Positions 7,808-15,139 of a DNA stretch of 18,574 nucleotides are shown here, piece by piece. Below the pieces are notes generated by a model, which did no database searches, was not told the origin of the DNA, and saw only the letters and a list, made by a program, of their open reading frames with translations. Both the position numbers and the translations under genes were made by a program. Within the stretch, counting starts at the first letter, position 1. Every line of letters begins with the position of its first letter. This stretch comes from an uncultured Clostridia bacterium (GTDB lineage Bacteria > Bacillota > Clostridia > Oscillospirales > Ruminococcaceae): the NCBI GenBank assembly GCA_937894185.1, contig CALCSA010000150.1, positions 1-18,574 on the forward strand, read 5' to 3'.

Positions 7808-7835
7808 TAACGGTAAGGCTTTTGCCTTACCGTTA
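7808..7835 (-). terminator. Rho-independent terminator between early and late operons
   Basis: A perfect 12-bp inverted repeat, TAACGGTAAGGC (7808-7819) and GCCTTACCGTTA (7824-7835), encloses a four-base loop. Read on the minus strand it is followed by ATATTTTTGT, giving the U-rich tract. It lies downstream of the Mor-type gene and 38 bases before the holin start. It should end early transcription, so late transcripts must begin just before it and read through, or be antiterminated. Confidence 0.85.
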
Positions 7836-7863
7836 GGTTATCAGCTTTCTTTTGAAGTCTCTA

Positions 7864-7877
7864 TTGAAGTACTTCAA
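7864..7877. promoter_or_regulatory. Palindromic operator TTGAAGTACTTCAA before the late operon
   Basis: This is a perfect 14-bp palindrome, immediately after the Mor-type gene's stop codon. A half-site TTGAAGT lies at 7852-7858. Near-copies occur at 15381-15394 and 14819-14832. The position fits a site for Mor or for a phage repressor controlling late transcription. Confidence 0.65.
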
Positions 7878-7883
7878 AAGATT

Positions 7884-8186
7884 TCAGGTGAAGAAACTGA
7901 TCTGGTTTTCATCCACATTCTGGGTAATAATCTCATAGATCCACCGCTCGGTCAGCTCATACTTTCGGGCCAGCTCTTTATGGTTGGAGCCGGTGAACTC
8001 CTCCCGAATGCGCTTGTTGCGCATATCGCTCAGCACCCCGTCCAGCTTGGGAAAGTAAAAGCCGGTACCCTGATACATGCTGGCAAGTTTCAGAGTGTTG
8101 GGCACCCCAATTGCCCGGGCGATGGCTTCGTAGGGCTGGGGAAGCTGCTCCAGGGTAATATCGTTGAGCCAGCTGGGTATGTTCAT
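7884..8186 (-). CDS. Mor-family transcription activator
   Basis: This 100-residue protein resembles the Mor/C activator family of Mu. The N-terminal half is a dimerisation-type region (ITLEQLPQPYEAIARAIGVPNTLKL, then YQGTGFYFPKLDGVL). The C-terminal half is a helix-turn-helix (RNKRIREEF, then HKELARKYELTERWIYEII, about residues 56-87). In Mu, Mor activates the middle promoter and C the late promoters; here one protein at the end of the early operon stands directly before the late genes and probably does the late switch. The ATG at 8186 has a strong AGGGAGGGGG site upstream. Confidence 0.87.
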   Translation of the reverse strand: MNIPSWLNDITLEQLPQPYEAIARAIGVPNTLKLASMYQGTGFYFPKLDGVLSDMRNKRIREEFTGSNHKELARKYELTERWIYEIITQNVDENQISFFT

Positions 8187-8202
8187 TGTAATCCCCCTCC
8201 CT

Positions 8203-8583
8203 TCACAGATCCAGGATGGGCTTTACCACATCCCGGTAGATTTCCTCGTAGGTGGCGCTGGTTTCTCCTGCTTCCTTTTTTGCTGCCCAAAACCGATCCA
8301 GCTCCATGGCCACCTTCACCAACTTGAGGATACCCACCTCCTCCGGGGTGATTGGCCTCACCGGTTCTGGATGAGGCAGCAGCCAGGGCAAAGCTTCCCA
8401 CAGCCAGTATGTGCTCAACTTGGATTCCTTTATGGCGGCATGCACCTCCTTGCAGAATTTCTTCCGGTTCAGAGGCTTCTTGGGGGGCGACAGGATGCCC
8501 TTGGCAACCATCTCCTGCTTGACTTCCTTCCGCAGCTTTTTTTCAGCGGCGGTCATCCGCTTATACTTTTTCTTTGCGGGCAC
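8203..8583 (-). CDS. Basic early protein of unknown function
   Basis: This 126-residue protein starts at GTG 8583, with an AGGTGA site inside the end of the DnaC-like gene (23-base overlap). The first 45 residues are very Lys/Arg-rich (PAKKKYKRMTAAEKKLRKEV). The middle has YWLWEALPWLLPHPEPVRP, and the end is helical and acidic (LDRFWAAKKEAGETSATYEE). I do not recognise the family. The basic head and position between the helicase loader and Mor suggest a nucleic-acid-binding early protein. A later ATG (codon 10) is possible but has no ribosome binding site. Confidence 0.7.
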   Translation of the reverse strand: MPAKKKYKRMTAAEKKLRKEVKQEMVAKGILSPPKKPLNRKKFCKEVHAAIKESKLSTYWLWEALPWLLPHPEPVRPITPEEVGILKLVKVAMELDRFWAAKKEAGETSATYEEIYRDVVKPILDL

Positions 8584-9556
8584 TTAATTCACCTGCTCTC
8601 TTTTGATATCGGATGTCCTTCCCCTCGAATACGATCACCTGGTAGTCATTGGCCAGCCGCGAAAGCACCCGCTGGCCATACCGCTGTTCAATTTCCTTAA
8701 AAGTCAGATTAGTGTTGATGATGGTGGGGCGGTGCTCAATCCGGCGGATGTTGACCAGATTGTATACCGCCGCTTGGGTAAAACTGTTGCCAAACTCCGC
8801 GCCCAGGTCGTCAATGATGAGCAGCTCGCAGCCGTAGGCGATTTCTTTGTACTCAGGGTTTGCCGCCTTACCGAAGCGGTCATCTGCCAGCCGATCCAGC
8901 AGGGTTCCTGCCGAGGCATACAGCACCAGCCTGCCGGTGGATACCACCTGTGCGGCGATGGCCAGGGACAGGTGGGTCTTACCCAGCCCCGTGGGGCCCC
9001 GGAACAACAGATCGGGACTTTGCGGGGTAAAGCCTTCCGCATAGCGCTTGCAGCTCTCCAGTACCTTGGCCATCCACCGGGCGTTGTCCCCCTCATAATA
9101 TTTGAGGTCAAAATCCTCAAAGCTGCAATCTCTTACCTGACTGTGGGTGGAGAGCCAGTCATAGGCTAACTGGTTGAGGATTTCCTGGCGGCACTGGCAT
9201 CTTCGCGCGGTAGCAAATTCGCTTTCCCGGCAGTATCCCAAGTCCCGGCAGAGCGGGCAGGCAGGCTGTAGCTGCAGATAATCCAGCGGCAGCCCTGCCG
9301 CCGCCAAGGCTTCTGCCAGGCGTTCCTTCCGGGACTCCTGCTTTGCAATCTGCTGCGCAATCTCAACCGGGTTACAGGTTATGAGCAGTGGGCCCAGTAC
9401 AGCTCCATTAAGCTGCAGTTCCTCGTATAGCCGGTAGATATCCGAATGCTGCTTTTGGACAGTGTCTTTATGCTTATCCAGTATCCAGGCTGCAAGCATG
9501 CGGCGGGATTGCAGGACTTCATCTGCCTTGCGGTACAGCTCCTCCGGGTACCTCAT
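8561..9556 (-). CDS. DnaC/IstB-like AAA+ ATPase, probable helicase loader, with zinc-binding cysteines
   Basis: This 331-residue protein has a helical N-terminus, a cysteine cluster (Cys100-x2-Cys103, Cys109, Cys120-x-Cys122) and a DnaC-type AAA+ domain. Walker A is GPTGLGKT at 187-194, Walker B LLIIDDLGAE near 246-254, sensor 1 INTNLTFKEIE and a sensor region RVLSRLANDYQVIVFEG. Phage homologues load replicative helicase. The start ATG 9556 overlaps the preceding stop (ATGA) and follows AGGAGG; the longer frame to 9622 lies inside the upstream gene. Mu itself relies on host replisome loading, so a phage-borne loader is an extra module here. Confidence 0.88.
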   Translation of the reverse strand: MRYPEELYRKADEVLQSRRMLAAWILDKHKDTVQKQHSDIYRLYEELQLNGAVLGPLLITCNPVEIAQQIAKQESRKERLAEALAAAGLPLDYLQLQPACPLCRDLGYCRESEFATARRCQCRQEILNQLAYDWLSTHSQVRDCSFEDFDLKYYEGDNARWMAKVLESCKRYAEGFTPQSPDLLFRGPTGLGKTHLSLAIAAQVVSTGRLVLYASAGTLLDRLADDRFGKAANPEYKEIAYGCELLIIDDLGAEFGNSFTQAAVYNLVNIRRIEHRPTIINTNLTFKEIEQRYGQRVLSRLANDYQVIVFEGKDIRYQKRAGELSARKEKV

Positions 9557-9996
9557 GGCAGGGCCTCCTTTGGCGGCTGGGGCATAATCAAGGATGTCCA
9601 ATGCGTATGATAACCCGGCCAATCAGCATCTAAAGGGCTGCCGCAATACGGCGGTTCGGTGATGGGGAATTCCCACCAAAGCACACAACCTATATCTTCG
9701 CACCATTCGTCAAGTGGCTGGGCGTTCTGTGCTGCTACCAATTTACGCTTTAACTTCTCTCGATCCCGTATGGCACACTGATACATATCCCATTCCCACG
9801 TTTGCTTTATCAAATCACATAGGATGGGTAGCAGGGTGCGGGAACGGGCGATAAATTCACCATTTTCTTTCGATAGTGGTTCCAGTTCAATGGGGATGTA
9901 TCCCGATATGTCCAAGAGCCCTTCACTATACACCCACGGCCCTGGGGTAGCCCTGCGATCAAGCTTCTGCACTTCAAGGATAAGATCGTCTTTCAT
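9553..9996 (-). CDS. Ead/Ea22-like N-terminus fused to a DUF551-like C-terminus
   Basis: This 147-residue protein has two recognisable parts. Residues about 1-60 (RATPGPW at 15-21, ENGEFIARSRTLLPIL at 44-59) look like the Ead/Ea22-type phage segment. Residues about 95-141 contain VLWWEFPITEPPYCGS and WPGYHTHWTSL, the pattern of DUF551 proteins that end many phage accessory ORFs. ATG 9996 stands two bases after the Lar-like gene stop; that gene's end supplies GAGGAG as ribosome binding site. The function is unknown. It is more AT-rich than its neighbours, which suggests recent exchange. Confidence 0.65.
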   Translation of the reverse strand: MKDDLILEVQKLDRRATPGPWVYSEGLLDISGYIPIELEPLSKENGEFIARSRTLLPILCDLIKQTWEWDMYQCAIRDREKLKRKLVAAQNAQPLDEWCEDIGCVLWWEFPITEPPYCGSPLDADWPGYHTHWTSLIMPQPPKEALP

Positions 9997-9998
9997 GC

Positions 9999-10172
9999 TC
10001 ACTCCTCCTCTGGCGGCTCGAATCGGCGGTTCCATGCGGCGATGGCTTTTGCTTTATCTCTGTCTGTGATCGATGCCCCACAGTTAAAGCACTGCACTAC
10101 ACCGGACCCGTAAACATCTTCCGCCAGCATTGGCTCTGCCCCACAAAACGGACACTCCCGCAGTTTATCCAT
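9999..10172 (-). CDS. Lar-like zinc-ribbon protein (restriction alleviation family)
   Basis: This 57-residue protein begins MDKLRECPFCG and has Cys7-x2-Cys10 and Cys28-x2-Cys31 (CFNCGA), then AIAAWNRR near the end. This CPFCG...C..CG...A...WN.R pattern is that of Lar-family proteins, some of which reduce type I restriction of phage DNA. Its ATG at 10172 overlaps the GemA-like stop by eight bases. The family is broad and many phage members are untested, so the anti-restriction role is inferred. Confidence 0.75.
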   Translation of the reverse strand: MDKLRECPFCGAEPMLAEDVYGSGVVQCFNCGASITDRDKAKAIAAWNRRFEPPEEE

Positions 10173-10611
10173 TTTGCTCTCCCTCCTCCACTTGCTGTCG
10201 GGCCAACATGCTCTTGAGACTTTCGATCAGTTTGGCAGCCTGTGCCGGTGTCAGCCACAGAAGGGTGGGCGTGTGGTAGTATTTCTCAACAAATTTGGCA
10301 AGACGAATGGGATTTGAGTCCCAGCCCAGCAGCCGCTCCAGCTCCCGAACCTTATAGAGCTGCTGGTCGGTTGCCCGGTTGGGCCGCCGCTTCTGGGCAT
10401 CCTTCCGGGCCATCAGCTCATAGCAAACCTCGTTGATCTCCTTTTGCGTGAATTTGGTTAGGCTGTCCTTGCCGATGAGGCTGTAGGCCATCTCCTTGGC
10501 ATCCTCCGGCGAGAGGCCCAGCTCCTTGGCCAACCCGAATAATGTTCCTTTGGTAAAGGCAGGGGCACGACCTGTGCCCCTGCTGCTGCGCTTTTTCACC
10601 GCTGTACTCAT
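10165..10611 (-). CDS. GemA/Gp16-like protein (DUF1018)
   Basis: This 148-residue protein matches the Mu GemA/Gp16 family. After a basic start (MSTAVKKRSSRGTGRAP), the signature lies in the C-terminal half: RPNRATDQQLYKVRELERLL, then NPIRLAKFVEKYYH and LLWLTPAQAAKLIESLK. In Mu, GemA affects host gene expression and DNA supercoiling. The ATG at 10611 overlaps the Gam stop (ATGA), which fixes the start; a longer frame to 10770 lies inside Gam. The Gam-GemA order agrees with other Mu-like phages. Confidence 0.82.
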   Translation of the reverse strand: MSTAVKKRSSRGTGRAPAFTKGTLFGLAKELGLSPEDAKEMAYSLIGKDSLTKFTQKEINEVCYELMARKDAQKRRPNRATDQQLYKVRELERLLGWDSNPIRLAKFVEKYYHTPTLLWLTPAQAAKLIESLKSMLARQQVEEGEQNG

Positions 10612-11132
10612 ATCGCATCCTCCTGCACTTTCGCTGGCTGTATGCTCTCCTGCTTGGTCTCGAACCAAAACTCGTCTTTCCGGTCCAGATATGCCCCAAC
10701 CTTGTCCAGTACATCGGCTGGCTTTTTCTTGAGGGCGTCTGCGATCACGGTCTGGGTAGTCTTCACACATTCCTGCAGGCCGTGCTGCAGGAGGGCAGCC
10801 ACCACATCGGCGGACTTGAGTCCCTTATTGTATTTGAGCTTGGTGCTGAGCCGAAAGCCGGTGCGGCCAAAGTTCAGCTCCTTGGTTTTGCTGTCCATGG
10901 TACCCCGGTTCTCGGTGACATACTGGCAGATGTCGGCGCTGTAGTGGTCTACCCGCTCCTGCACCGGCTTTGCCAGTTCGGCATACCGGCGCTTGACCTC
11001 ATCCAGCTCCATGTTCATATTGTTGTTGAGATCAGACAGCACACGCTCACACTCGGCCACCTGCTTCATGGTGAGATCCACGTCATCCCAGGACTTCAAG
11101 CGGCACTCCATCTTTATCTTTTTTCTGGCCAT
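10608..11132 (-). CDS. Mu Gam-like DNA end-binding protein (host-nuclease inhibitor)
   Basis: This 174-residue protein is typical of Phage_Mu_Gam. It has an N-terminal coiled coil (MKQVAECERVLSDLNNN, ELDEVKRRYAELAKPVQERV) and a central conserved part (SKTKELNFGRTGFRLSTKLKY), then a helical C-terminus ending FWFETKQESIQPAKV. Gam dimers bind double-strand DNA ends like Ku and shield them from exonucleases. It starts at ATG 11132 with GGAGG upstream. It is placed downstream of A and B, as in Mu. Confidence 0.87.
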   Translation of the reverse strand: MARKKIKMECRLKSWDDVDLTMKQVAECERVLSDLNNNMNMELDEVKRRYAELAKPVQERVDHYSADICQYVTENRGTMDSKTKELNFGRTGFRLSTKLKYNKGLKSADVVAALLQHGLQECVKTTQTVIADALKKKPADVLDKVGAYLDRKDEFWFETKQESIQPAKVQEDAI

Positions 11133-11145
11133 TCCCAGTCCCTCC

Positions 11146-11364
11146 TTAACTAAATACTACACTTGCGATCTCCCCGGCCCGCATCTCAAAGGCAAGGCCA
11201 TGGGACTGACTCAAGCGGTCTAACTGCTCTATGCTGGCATCCTGTGCCAGCTCCTGCAGCAGCTGGCCGATATGATTGAGTAAATCCTGTTTGGCTTCAG
11301 CGGCGGCGGTAACCCCCGCCTGTACTCCGTTAATAGCGACATATACGGTTCCTCTTGTTGACAT
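11146..11364 (-). CDS. Small early protein of unknown function
   Basis: This 72-residue protein starts with a beta-like segment (RGTVYVAINGVQAGVT) and continues as a helix (AEAKQDLLNHIGQLLQELAQDA), ending with a second strand (LAFEMRAGEIASVVF). No cysteine or membrane segment is present. The ATG at 11364 has AGAGG upstream and overlaps the end of the previous gene by 35 bases, which is unusually long for this tightly packed operon. I do not recognise the family. Confidence 0.6.
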   Translation of the reverse strand: MSTRGTVYVAINGVQAGVTAAAEAKQDLLNHIGQLLQELAQDASIEQLDRLSQSHGLAFEMRAGEIASVVFS

Positions 11365-11596
11365 AACATCTTACCTCTTTCTGTAATGCCACGGGCTTTC
11401 CGGGGGAAAAGTCCCGTGCCTCGTTGTAGGTGTATTTTGGTATCCTGGGTGCGGGGGCCTGCCAGTTGATCCCGTTTTTCTCCAAAATCGCCTTGATCTC
11501 CCTTTGCTTCAGGAGGGTCAGCTCCGATAGCACCCCGATCTGTCTACGCCGGTGCCGGGCAGCTAGAAAGCTGCGACAGATTTCCGATTCTGTCAT
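11330..11596 (-). CDS. Small basic early protein, possible HTH
   Basis: This 88-residue protein has a basic N-terminus (AARHRRRQIGVLSELTLLKQ) and a helix-turn-helix-like stretch (LTLLKQREIKAILEKNGI), then a proline-rich linker and a second basic end (NKRNRICRY). The start ATG 11596 is 13 bases after the MuB-like gene with only a weak ribosome binding site. I infer a DNA-binding early regulator, but no family is recognised. Confidence 0.6.
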   Translation of the reverse strand: MTESEICRSFLAARHRRRQIGVLSELTLLKQREIKAILEKNGINWQAPAPRIPKYTYNEARDFSPGKPVALQKEVRCYVNKRNRICRY

Positions 11597-11609
11597 AGGC
11601 CACTACCGC

Positions 11610-12608
11610 CTAAAACATCAGCATGGCGCTGGCATCCCGGATGGTCTGCAGATCAATATCTGTCTGGTTCCGCTGCTCCAGCAGCCGGATAATATTGCGG
11701 ATAGTACGATCCAGCAGCCGGAAGCAGCCGTTTTGCTTATTGCTGGCCCGGTAGACCAACTCGTTTCTGGCATCTTCACTGAGCTGGAAGTCTTTCAGGT
11801 ACTCCGAAACCTCTTCCTTGGTCAGCCCATCCAGCCGGTAATGCAGTCCTGCACGGTTAGCAAAGCGTTCCATAAGGCTTTTTAGCTGTGTTTCCAGTAC
11901 CAGTTCCCCGGTAATAACCACGCCCACCCGCGAGGCATCCTCTACCACAGCAGCATCATAAATATCCCGCATAGTATCCAGTGGCCGGGTCGTATTTTTG
12001 CCAAAAATCTTGTCGGCCTCATCCAGTACAATTAAGTAACCCGGGTGTGCTCGGAAGAATTCAGCCACATGCTCCACCCGCTCTTGGATGGTGCCATAAA
12101 TCTTGGGCAGGAACAGCGTATTCTCAATAATCCTCAGAATGTCCCGGGCTCTGGTGTTGACACCGCAGGGAATAAATATGACCTTGGGCTTTTTGGCGTA
12201 TTGCCGGAGCGTGTGTGTTTTTCCATATCCGGACTTTCCGGTGATCACGCCGATCTGGCTGTTCTCCTGACAGTCCCGGCAAAGGCCAAGGATAGCGAGG
12301 GCATCCTGTGTGGCAATAAAATCAGGCTTCGCCGGAAGACAAAAACTCAACTGCCCGGCAGTCTCTCCCGCCTGTTCGTTCAAAAAACGCTCCAGCTCAT
12401 CTATGTACTTGTCCACCGTATTGGAGCTGTACTGGTTGTTTAGGATCTGATGCAGGGTGGAGCGGTTCATTGTCTCTCCGGGCTTGTTGGGGTTATTCAG
12501 TTTACCAGCAAGCTCCGGGATGCGCATGCCCTGGGCGGTCATATACCGTTTAGCCCGGGAGATAACATCCTGGGTCCGATCCTGTTCGAATAATTGCAGG
12601 GCTTCCAT
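11610..12608 (-). CDS. MuB-like transposition ATPase (target selector)
   Basis: This 332-residue AAA+ ATPase combines an N-terminal HTH region (about residues 1-75, with IPELAGKLNNPN and MNRSTLHQILNNQ) with an ATPase core. Walker A is GKSGYGKT at 124-131, Walker B YLIVLDEADK at 191-200 and a sensor segment VGVVITGELVLETQ. MuB-type proteins coat target DNA, deliver it to the transposase complex and give target immunity. It starts 17 bases after the transposase, behind an AGGAGG site. The pairing with the DDE transposase upstream is the A-B module of Mu. Confidence 0.92.
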   Translation of the reverse strand: MEALQLFEQDRTQDVISRAKRYMTAQGMRIPELAGKLNNPNKPGETMNRSTLHQILNNQYSSNTVDKYIDELERFLNEQAGETAGQLSFCLPAKPDFIATQDALAILGLCRDCQENSQIGVITGKSGYGKTHTLRQYAKKPKVIFIPCGVNTRARDILRIIENTLFLPKIYGTIQERVEHVAEFFRAHPGYLIVLDEADKIFGKNTTRPLDTMRDIYDAAVVEDASRVGVVITGELVLETQLKSLMERFANRAGLHYRLDGLTKEEVSEYLKDFQLSEDARNELVYRASNKQNGCFRLLDRTIRNIIRLLEQRNQTDIDLQTIRDASAMLMF

Positions 12609-12625
12609 ATACGATCCTCCTGTTG

Positions 12626-14698
12626 TCAGCCGAGCTTCCGCAGTTCATCCAATGCTTTCTGCCCTTCGCCCAGCAGATAGCTGTCAGGCTGCTTTTTGCT
12701 GGCTTTGTTTAGTTTTGCGTACTCTGCAAACCGCCTGTCCTGCGGCAGGGCGATTACCTTAGGCCGCTTCTTTTGGATTAGATTTAGAGTGCCGTGTACC
12801 TTCTTGCTGAAGGTGTCGTAGGCCTCGATGTATTCGCCCAGGGAGAGCAGCTCCTCCGCTGACTGCCGTACATTGGCAAGCTGCTGCTTCTGCATCTTCC
12901 AGTAGTCCAGCAGCGCCTGCTGCGGAACCCTGGGATAGAGGGACAGCAGTGCCTGTTCATGGGCCATGCAGATAAAAGCATGTTCCTTGCTGTACACATA
13001 AATGCGGGTCATATCGTCCGCATCCCAGTAGATGTCCACCCGCTGACCCTTGTGGTTGGAAAGCTCGGCTGCCGTGTAGTTCTGGCCAAGCAGCCGGATG
13101 CCGGTTTGGTGAACCACCACATCCCGGGTGTTCATAGCCAGTTGGACGGCGTACTCCTTGGGCGGGGTGGGTCTGGCCACAGAAGGCTCGTTCAGGAACA
13201 CCTCAATGGGAGTATGGAAGAATTCCTTTTGATCCATCAGGCCCTGGTGCTGGCGGCAATGATATCCCTCCAGCCACTGTGACCAGAGTGCCGTAAACTC
13301 CTCCATGGTGTACAGTTCCCCCCGCTCCAGCATCCCCTGAATATCCTTTTTCACCTTGGCCTCCGTGCGGGAACCAGTCAGGGTACCAGTGTAGGAAGGC
13401 ATGTCCTTACCGAAATCCTCCTCCACTGTACCAAAAAACCGCTCTATCTCCGCTTTGATATGGGGCATATACGGCAGAGCCCGGGTTACGTTCTCTACCC
13501 CCATACCCTTGTACACTCCGGCGGCCTCGTTGGTCATTTCCAGCCGGAACTTTCGAGGCTGGCCTGTCAGGCTTTCAGCGGTGAAGTCCTTGCCGTTATC
13601 CAGAAGAATCCGCTCCGGTACCCCTTCCGCCGTATAGATTGCCTTATAGAAGGACTGGGCCACCGTATTGGCGTTGGGGTGTTCGCAGATGACATCACCA
13701 AATACCATACGAGATTTCATATCAATCCAAGCAACCAAAATGGGGCGGATGGCGGTTTTCTTTCCGTTGGGATAGGTATACTCCACCCAGCAGTCGAAGG
13801 TATGGGCATCCGCCACCAGAATTTGCATCACGCCCAGCTCCTTGAGATTGCGGCGGGCTCTCACCATCCGGTTCTGTTTATATGCCAGCTCTCCGTTGCT
13901 CAAGTAATACTTAACGTCCCGGCCATTGCAATGCTCGTTGAGATGGGCAATATAGCGGTACAAAGTCTTTTCGCTGGGGATGTCGGTGATGCCGTTGGCC
14001 TTGCAGTATTTTTCCAGATTGCGCTGCAGCTTGGCCACCGTGCGGCGATTGGGTGCTAAATCCCTGTCTGTTTCAAACCACATCCGGTTGATGACCACCT
14101 TGAGATCAAAGGCAACGCCGTCAAGGTCTACCTCATAAGAGCGGAAGGCCGTCTCTGCCTTTGGCTTGCGGGAGAGTGCCAGCACCTTATAGTAATCGTA
14201 GTTGGAGCCGCGCAGCCGTTCCATGTACAGCGCCCACGCCGAGGCAGTCCGGTAATTACTCAGGTTGCGGTCAAAGGTGCGGGCGCTCATCCCATGGGAC
14301 TCCAGGAAATTCTTCTTAAATAAAGGATTCCCCACCTCATTGGCGGCCAGGTATTCCTCTACGATCTGCCGGTTGGTGATTCCCTTCTGGTAGCTGTCAC
14401 CGTACTTCCGGGAGTACTCCACCGGATCGTACTCCACGTACCAGGGCGGGGCACTGGTATCCAGTGGCTTCTCCGCAAGGTTGTCCAATCCGTACACGAG
14501 CTGTGCCTCCTTGTAAACTTGCCGGGCGTTCTTGCTCAGAGAGGACACCGCTACCAGCACCTTGTCTCGGCCTGATTCTCGTGGCTCCCATTTTGTCTTG
14601 AATGCATTTGGATTGCGCTGCAATCTTGAAGTAAAACCTTTGTAAGTTAGGCCCTCATACCGTGCGGCATCTTCCAGCGAAAGATATGCTTCTGCCAT
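12626..14698 (-). CDS. MuA-type DDE transposase
   Basis: This 690-residue transposase has N-terminal DNA-binding segments (MAEAYLSLEDAARYEGLTYK is a winged-helix start; further HTH parts to about residue 250). The rve-type catalytic core has Asp297 in QILVADAHT, Asp367 in RILLDNGKDF and Glu419 in IKAEIERFFGTVEEDF. A MuA-like beta-barrel follows near 515-575 (VVVHQTGIRLLGQNY, VDIYWDADDMTRIYVY) and a helical tail that would contact the B ATPase. The ATG at 14698 was chosen because the protein begins like the family there and GGGGGCGGGG precedes it; the open frame to 15025 passes through a non-coding hairpin region and an upstream gene. Confidence 0.94.
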   Translation of the reverse strand: MAEAYLSLEDAARYEGLTYKGFTSRLQRNPNAFKTKWEPRESGRDKVLVAVSSLSKNARQVYKEAQLVYGLDNLAEKPLDTSAPPWYVEYDPVEYSRKYGDSYQKGITNRQIVEEYLAANEVGNPLFKKNFLESHGMSARTFDRNLSNYRTASAWALYMERLRGSNYDYYKVLALSRKPKAETAFRSYEVDLDGVAFDLKVVINRMWFETDRDLAPNRRTVAKLQRNLEKYCKANGITDIPSEKTLYRYIAHLNEHCNGRDVKYYLSNGELAYKQNRMVRARRNLKELGVMQILVADAHTFDCWVEYTYPNGKKTAIRPILVAWIDMKSRMVFGDVICEHPNANTVAQSFYKAIYTAEGVPERILLDNGKDFTAESLTGQPRKFRLEMTNEAAGVYKGMGVENVTRALPYMPHIKAEIERFFGTVEEDFGKDMPSYTGTLTGSRTEAKVKKDIQGMLERGELYTMEEFTALWSQWLEGYHCRQHQGLMDQKEFFHTPIEVFLNEPSVARPTPPKEYAVQLAMNTRDVVVHQTGIRLLGQNYTAAELSNHKGQRVDIYWDADDMTRIYVYSKEHAFICMAHEQALLSLYPRVPQQALLDYWKMQKQQLANVRQSAEELLSLGEYIEAYDTFSKKVHGTLNLIQKKRPKVIALPQDRRFAEYAKLNKASKKQPDSYLLGEGQKALDELRKLG

Positions 14699-14743
14699 GT
14701 CCCCGCCCCCTTTGCAAGTGGATTGCGATGTGGTAAAATAGAG

Positions 14744-14766
14744 TGGATAAACCTTGTGTTTATCCA
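14744..14766 (-). terminator. Hairpin before the transposase, possible attenuator
   Basis: A 9-bp inverted repeat, TGGATAAAC (14744-14752) and GTTTATCCA (14758-14766), has a five-base loop. On the minus strand it is followed by CTCTATTTT, a modest U-rich tract. It lies in the 130-base leader between the coiled-coil gene and the transposase, so it could reduce read-through into the transposase. Confidence 0.5.
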
Positions 14767-14771
14767 TTGTG

Positions 14772-14814
14772 AGAAGAGCGGTTTGCTGTGGGAGGCGAGC
14801 GCTCTTCTTTTTTT
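14772..14814 (+). terminator. Terminator-like hairpin facing the + strand
   Basis: AGAAGAGCG (14772-14780) pairs with CGCTCTTCT (14800-14808), leaving a 19-base loop, and is followed on the + strand by T7 (14808-14814). No + strand gene is visible upstream, so it may block antisense transcription over the transposase leader, or act as an RNA structure in the minus-strand transcript. Confidence 0.55.
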
Positions 14815-14818
14815 GTCT

Positions 14819-14832
14819 TTGAAGTGCTTCAT
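14819..14832. promoter_or_regulatory. Operator-like site TTGAAGTGCTTCAT
   Basis: This matches the perfect palindrome at 7864-7877 in 12 of 14 bases. It overlaps the stop codon of the coiled-coil gene and lies upstream of the transposase leader, so a bound regulator could limit transposase expression. Confidence 0.5.
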
Positions 14833-15125
14833 GCCTGTTTTCTCCCGGTGGGCAATGGCGGAGCCGGTAGGGCGCTGAGCCGGGCCATCTCGGCATCAAT
14901 GTGTTCCAGCAGTCGGATGAGGGACTCGTTGGATGCCCGGGTGTACTGGATATAGCTAATGGCAGACTCAAAGGCCATATCCAACTGGGCTTGTATCTGT
15001 TCCCGGGTCTTTCTAAGGTTCTCAAGGTTGGTGTCCTGGGTAGAAATGAGCTCCTGCTCGGTTGGTTTGGCCTCCACCTGAAATTCTGCTTCCAGGCTAT
15101 TCAGCAGGGCTTGTAGCTTGTCCAT
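14829..15125 (-). CDS. Small coiled-coil early protein of unknown function
   Basis: This 98-residue, almost wholly helical protein begins MDKLQALLNSLEAEFQVEA, then runs through a heptad-like stretch (TNLENLRKTREQIQAQLDMA) to a proline-rich tail (LPAPPLPTGRKQA). There is no membrane segment or cysteine. The ATG at 15125 follows AAGGAGG, so the start is well supported. It sits between the Ner-like regulator and the transposase. Short helical proteins occur there in several Mu-like phages, but I cannot assign a role. Confidence 0.72.
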   Translation of the reverse strand: MDKLQALLNSLEAEFQVEAKPTEQELISTQDTNLENLRKTREQIQAQLDMAFESAISYIQYTRASNESLIRLLEHIDAEMARLSALPAPPLPTGRKQA

Positions 15126-15139
15126 GGTGTATTACCTCC

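Noticed and set aside
13460..14059. 199-residue + strand frame within the transposase
   Set aside because: It is antisense to the conserved DDE core; no ribosome binding site or family features.
14699..15025. N-terminal extension of the transposase by 109 codons
   Set aside because: It runs through hairpins and the neighbouring coiled-coil gene; the family-like N-terminus starts at 14698.
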